DNA from: a virus
Direction: 5' to 3' (one strand)
DNA length: 24,674 nt
Virus record (IMG/VR): IMGVR_UViG_3300017987_000348
Location: 1 to 24,674 of that record
Both the position numbers and the translations under genes were made by a program. The notes beneath the pieces were generated by a model that was given only the letters and a program-made list of their open reading frames with translations, was not told the origin of the DNA and ran no database searches. Position 1 is the stretch's first letter. Every line of letters starts with the position of its first letter. Positions 21,391-24,674 of this stretch are shown here, piece after piece.

Positions 21391-21945
21391 CACAGCTTCA
21401 CCGACACCGCCGGCCGCCCCTGGCAGATCGCGCTCACGATCGGCGACATCCAGCGCGTGAAGGGCTCGTCCTGCGCCGTCGACCTCCTGCAGCCGGCCCT
21501 TGCCCGCGACGGCCGCCCGATCGAGCCCGACCAGGCCCGCGCCGTCGCGAACCTCTCGATCGCCCTGCAGACGGACATCCTCTTCTTCTACGACGTCTTG
21601 CAGGTGCTCCTCGAGCCCGACGCCGAGGCGGCCGGCGTCGACCCGCGGGAGTTCGGCCGCGGCCTGGCCGGCAAGGCCCTCTTCGAGGCCCACGCCGCTT
21701 TCCTCCAAGAGTGGCGCGATTTTTTCGTCGACTTGGGCCGCCCCGCCGAGGCGGCCGTGATCCAGACGACGGGGCAGATCGTCCAGGCGGCGTACAAGCT
21801 GGCGGAGGACGCGACGCAGACGTTCGACATGGAGGTCGTGATCCGGGAGATCGCCCACAAGCTCGAAAGCCTGAACCAGACGACGACCGACCGTACCAGC
21901 CCGGCGACCACTGGCGGACCGTCTACCGCTGGGCCGGCGTCCTGA
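21388..21945 (+). CDS. Tail assembly chaperone (gpG-like)
   Basis: 185 aa. Helical and acidic, with a conserved-looking core (GKALFEAHAAFLQEWRDFF; AVIQTTGQIVQAAYKLAEDA) and a low-complexity Thr/Ser/Pro tail of about 20 residues. It directly precedes the tape measure gene, and a second frame, -1 relative, continues beyond its stop. This gene pair arrangement is the hallmark of lambda G and G-T chaperones, which coat the tape measure protein during tail assembly. The ATG at 21388 lies in a palindrome and lacks a clear Shine-Dalgarno sequence. Confidence 0.72.
   Translation: MHSFTDTAGRPWQIALTIGDIQRVKGSSCAVDLLQPALARDGRPIEPDQARAVANLSIALQTDILFFYDVLQVLLEPDAEAAGVDPREFGRGLAGKALFEAHAAFLQEWRDFFVDLGRPAEAAVIQTTGQIVQAAYKLAEDATQTFDMEVVIREIAHKLESLNQTTTDRTSPATTGGPSTAGPAS
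21720..21726 (+). promoter_or_regulatory. Candidate -1 slippery heptamer T TTT TTC
   Basis: The heptamer is in phase with the chaperone frame (GAT TTT TTC) and fits the X XXY YYZ rule perfectly. The -1 frame is open from here to 22148. Against it: the -1 reading over the next 60 codons is Arg/Gly/Pro-rich and shadow-like, while the 0 frame still looks protein-like. Confidence 0.35.
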
Positions 21946-22148
21946 GACTCGACCCGCGGCCCTTCACCTACGGCCAACTGGCGACCATGGCCGAGGTGCA
22001 GTACGAGATCACAAACGATTTTGCCCGGCTCGTGGCCGCCTGCCTGGGCGTCGACCTCGACGGCGAGGCAACCCAGGCCGACGTGATGCCCTACAACCCG
22101 GCCGTCCTCGAGGCGATCGCCTCCAGCGGCCACGCCCTCGCCCACTAA
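21903..22148 (+). CDS. -1 frame extension of the tail chaperone (gpT-like part of G-T)
   Basis: From about 21903 the -1 frame gives 81 residues with real protein character (DHWRTVYRWAGVLRL, then FTYGQLATMAEVQYEI), resembling the T domain that binds the tape measure protein. It has no good start codon near its beginning; ATG 21987 would lose the first third. A -1 frameshift from the chaperone frame is therefore likely. The exact shift point is unknown. Near 21900 only the weak C CCG slip site is present. The extension ends 13 nt before the tape measure gene. Confidence 0.6.
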   Translation, partial: GDHWRTVYRWAGVLRLDPRPFTYGQLATMAEVQYEITNDFARLVAACLGVDLDGEATQADVMPYNPAVLEAIASSGHALAH

Positions 22149-22161
22149 CGCAGCAGAGCCC

Positions 22162-24674
22162 ATGAGCAGCGGTGCCAACGTCCGAGCCGGCCGCGCGTTC
22201 GTCGAGCTTTTCGCCGACAAGTCCAAGCTCGTCAAGGGCCTCAAGTCGGCCGAAAAAGACCTCAAGGCCTTTGGGGCCGGCGTCACCCGCATCGGCGGCA
22301 CGATCGCCGCCGCCGGCGCCGCCATCGTCGCCCCCATCGTGGGCGCGGCCGCCAAGTTCGCCAGCTTCGGCGACAACCTCAACAAGATGGCCGCCCGCAC
22401 GGGCGTCTCCGTCGAGGCCCTCTCGCAACTCAAATTCGCCGCCGAGCAATCGGGCGCGTCGATCGAGGATCTTGGCGCCGTGCTCCAGAAGATGAACCGC
22501 CGCGTCGGTCGCGTCACCGCCGGGGCGGGTTCCTCCGTCGAAACCGCGGCCCTGGAAGAGCTGGGGCTCTCGATGGAAAAGCTCCAGGGAATGAACGCGG
22601 AGGAGCGCTTTCTGGCGATCGCCGACGCAATGGCCAACTACGGCGACAACGCCGCCGCGGCCGGCCTGGCGCAACGCGCGTTCGGCACGGGCGTCGACAA
22701 GCTCCTGCCGCTCATCTTCTCCGGCCGGGAGGGGATCAAGCAGCTCCGCGAGGAGGCCCAGCGGCTCGGCGTCACGATGAGCACCGAGGACGCCGACGCG
22801 GCCGCCGAGTACACGGACGCCATGAACCGCCTCAAGCGCTCGCTGGAGGCCGCCTGGCAGACCGTGGGCGCGGCCGTCGCCCCCGTGCTGACCGAGCTCT
22901 CCAATCGGCTCGCCGCCGCCGCCGGCAAAGTCCGCGAGTTCATCGCCGAGCACCGCGAAGTGATCGTGACCGCGCTCAAGGTCGGGGCCGTGATCGCCGC
23001 CGCCGGCACGGCGATCGCCGGCATCGGCGCCCCCTTCGTGACGGCCGGCTTCGTGATCGGCACGGTGACCACGGCCGTCACGACCCTCTCGACCGCCTTC
23101 GCCTTCCTTGCGGCAAACCCGCTCGTGATCGTGTTCACCGGCATCGTCGCCGCGGCCGGCCTGGCCACCGCCGCCATCATGCGTTCGGCTGTTCACGTCG
23201 ACAAGATCAGCGACAGCATATCACGATGGCGGCAGAAACAGGACGAGCTGCGGGCGAGCACAATGAACCAGTTCGCCACCCTCACCGACCTGGCCGACAA
23301 GGAACGTCTGACCAACGAGGAAATGGACAAGGCCGAAGGCATTATCAGCCGGCTCGAAATGGCCTACGGCGATTTGGGGATCACCCTGGACCGCACGCAA
23401 GGCAAACTCTCCGGCGTCGCCGAAGCGCAGGCCGCCGCCAACAAACAGATGCGAGCCGCCGCCCTGCACGAACTCAAGGCGGAGCTGAAGGAACTCGAGC
23501 GGACCATGGCATCCGTCAACCAGGAGGCCGCCGGCGGCAACCTGGGGGCCGCCTTCGGCGGGTTCCTGGAGGGCGGCTTCAAGGGCATGGATGAGGCCGA
23601 GGCCGACTGGCAGCGCGAAAAGATGCAAGAGAACATCGCGCTGAGCGAGAAGTATCAGGCCATATTGGCCCGCATCCGCGCCCTGGAAGGGGGCGACGTG
23701 GACGCGCTTTCCGGGGGCGCATCGCCCGCAGACGCCGCCCTGCCCGACCTGGCCCCGCGCAACGAGGAGGCCACCCAGCTCACCAAGCTGCACGACCAGC
23801 GCATGGACCAGATCGCAGAGGAGGAGGCCGCCGAGCTGACCCGCATCCGCGAGAAGTACGCCCTCGAAAAGCAGCTCCGCGAGCGCGTGGGCGCCGACGT
23901 GGCCCCCATCGAAAGGGCCCAGGCCGAAGAGGAGGCCGCGGCCCGCGAGACCTTCACCGGCCGCCGTGGTGCCGAAACCGAAGATTACGGCAGCAAGCTG
24001 GACCAGCTCGCCGGCGGCCCCGAAGACGCCCTGGCCCAGGCCCGAGCGCGGGCCGACTTCGAAGCCGGCCTGGCCGAACGCCTGGCCGACCTCAAAATCC
24101 GCCTCATCGACAACGAAGAGGAGCGGGAGATTGCGTCGATCAAGCGCCGCTATGCCGCGGACCGCGAGCAAGCCGAGAAGATCGGCGCCGACCTGGCCGC
24201 CCTGAACCAGGCGGAGAAGCTGGAGATCGGCGGCGTGAAAGACCGTCACGAGGAGGAGAGGACCACCGAGCGGGAAACGGCCCGCGAGCGGATCACGGAC
24301 GAAATCGAGCGCAACACGATCCTCCGGGACAAGGAAGGCCTTGACCAGCAAATGGCCCTCATCAAGCTCGACGAGAAAAAGGCGCTCCGCGAGGCCGGCG
24401 AGACGGGCGTCCCGATCGACAAGATCGTGCAGCAGTTCGCCCTCCGCCGCCAACTGGCCGCCAAAGATTTTGCGGCCCAGAACCAGCAGGCCGAGCGGAC
24501 CGCCAGCCCCACCGGGACCTTCTCCGCCGCCGCCCTGGCCGTCATGGGCGGCCCCAAAGACGCCGAAGAGCGGACCGCCAAGAACACCGAAAAGACCGTC
24601 GGCAAGCTCGGCCAACTCCTGGGCAAAACCGACGACGTGATCAACGGCCTCGGAAACGTCAAACCCAAGTTTGC
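22162..24674 (+). CDS. Tape measure protein (partial, runs off right edge)
   Basis: At least 837 codons with no stop to the window end. It starts at ATG 22162. The N-terminal part has KMAARTGVSVEALSQLKFAAEQSG and EERFLAIADAM segments typical of phage tape measure proteins. Hydrophobic Ala/Gly/Val stretches lie at about 38-66 and 268-342. After about residue 350 the protein is a long charged coiled-coil region (Glu, Arg, Lys, Ala). It sets tail length and is threaded with the genome on infection. I checked the frame row by row to the end, finding no stop codon. Lysozyme or peptidase domains, often C-terminal, could lie beyond the edge. Confidence 0.88.
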   Translation, partial: MSSGANVRAGRAFVELFADKSKLVKGLKSAEKDLKAFGAGVTRIGGTIAAAGAAIVAPIVGAAAKFASFGDNLNKMAARTGVSVEALSQLKFAAEQSGASIEDLGAVLQKMNRRVGRVTAGAGSSVETAALEELGLSMEKLQGMNAEERFLAIADAMANYGDNAAAAGLAQRAFGTGVDKLLPLIFSGREGIKQLREEAQRLGVTMSTEDADAAAEYTDAMNRLKRSLEAAWQTVGAAVAPVLTELSNRLAAAAGKVREFIAEHREVIVTALKVGAVIAAAGTAIAGIGAPFVTAGFVIGTVTTAVTTLSTAFAFLAANPLVIVFTGIVAAAGLATAAIMRSAVHVDKISDSISRWRQKQDELRASTMNQFATLTDLADKERLTNEEMDKAEGIISRLEMAYGDLGITLDRTQGKLSGVAEAQAAANKQMRAAALHELKAELKELERTMASVNQEAAGGNLGAAFGGFLEGGFKGMDEAEADWQREKMQENIALSEKYQAILARIRALEGGDVDALSGGASPADAALPDLAPRNEEATQLTKLHDQRMDQIAEEEAAELTRIREKYALEKQLRERVGADVAPIERAQAEEEAAARETFTGRRGAETEDYGSKLDQLAGGPEDALAQARARADFEAGLAERLADLKIRLIDNEEEREIASIKRRYAADREQAEKIGADLAALNQAEKLEIGGVKDRHEEERTTERETARERITDEIERNTILRDKEGLDQQMALIKLDEKKALREAGETGVPIDKIVQQFALRRQLAAKDFAAQNQQAERTASPTGTFSAAALAVMGGPKDAEERTAKNTEKTVGKLGQLLGKTDDVINGLGNVKPKF

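Noticed and set aside
21388-22148. Lambda-type slippery sequence GGGAAAG at the chaperone overlap
   Set aside because: The heptamer is absent from the overlap; the only perfect X XXY YYZ site found is T TTT TTC at 21720.
1-24674. Defence or toxin-antitoxin system, transposase, integrase, tRNA or rRNA genes
   Set aside because: I looked for their motifs or structures on both strands and found none I could support.

Overview
This GC-rich window (rows I counted by hand are about 73% GC in the terminase gene) carries a long co-oriented run of phage genes, all on the + strand. The head and tail genes follow a lambda/HK97-like siphovirus order: small and large terminase, a zinc-ribbon protein, a small unknown, a gpW-like protein, portal, protease-scaffold-capsid, decoration protein, FII-like joiner, tail terminator, HK97 gp10-like protein, major tail protein, an accessory protein, tail assembly chaperone with a -1 frame extension, and a tape measure protein that runs off the right edge. 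I see no sheath, baseplate, integrase, repressor, RNA polymerase or replication gene. The host cannot be named from the sequence. The GC content, the DUF7694/DUF7736-like small proteins and the many chromosome-style intergenic repeats fit a prophage or prophage-derived island in a planctomycete or similar environmental bacterium; that placement is inference.

Left part (1-9838). A truncated gene (1-234) is followed by about 620 bp of unusual repeats. Then comes an accessory/lysis/host-interaction block: a DUF7694-like protein sitting between inverted repeat arms (859-1248), an alpha/beta hydrolase (1337-2020), a papain-like C1 cysteine peptidase (2023-2673), a striking thioredoxin + trypsin-like protease + membrane-helix fusion (2717-4648), an unrecognised 288-aa protein (4650-5516), a staphylococcal-nuclease-like enzyme (5807-6202), a small membrane/coiled-coil protein (6199-6489), an unknown protein (6551-7015), a beta-helix spike-like protein (7005-8261) and a fibre-like protein with 159-bp tandem repeats (8261-9838).

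Right part (9942-24674). This is the packaging, head and tail module. Genes are tightly packed, often with ATGA or GTGA stop/start overlaps. The protease, scaffold and Mu gpT-like capsid regions form one 808-aa frame. It holds an in-frame internal ATG (15948) with its own AAGGAA ribosome binding site, probably giving a separate scaffold-capsid product. A strong hairpin (18684-18729) separates the highly expressed capsid/decoration genes from the joining and tail genes.

Running through the window is a dispersed repeat family built from (C)ACAGAGG/ACGGAGG units, a purine-rich GGGGAGAAAAGGGAAAATGG-type arm, the opposite-strand pyrimidine arm, and a CTCCAGCCTCCAG unit. Copies lie between genes, form long imperfect hairpins, supply start codons and ribosome binding sites to phage genes, and in one case encode what looks like a signal peptide. 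A separate palindrome, CATTTCGNNCGAAATG or its core, occurs three times, once overlapping a start codon.
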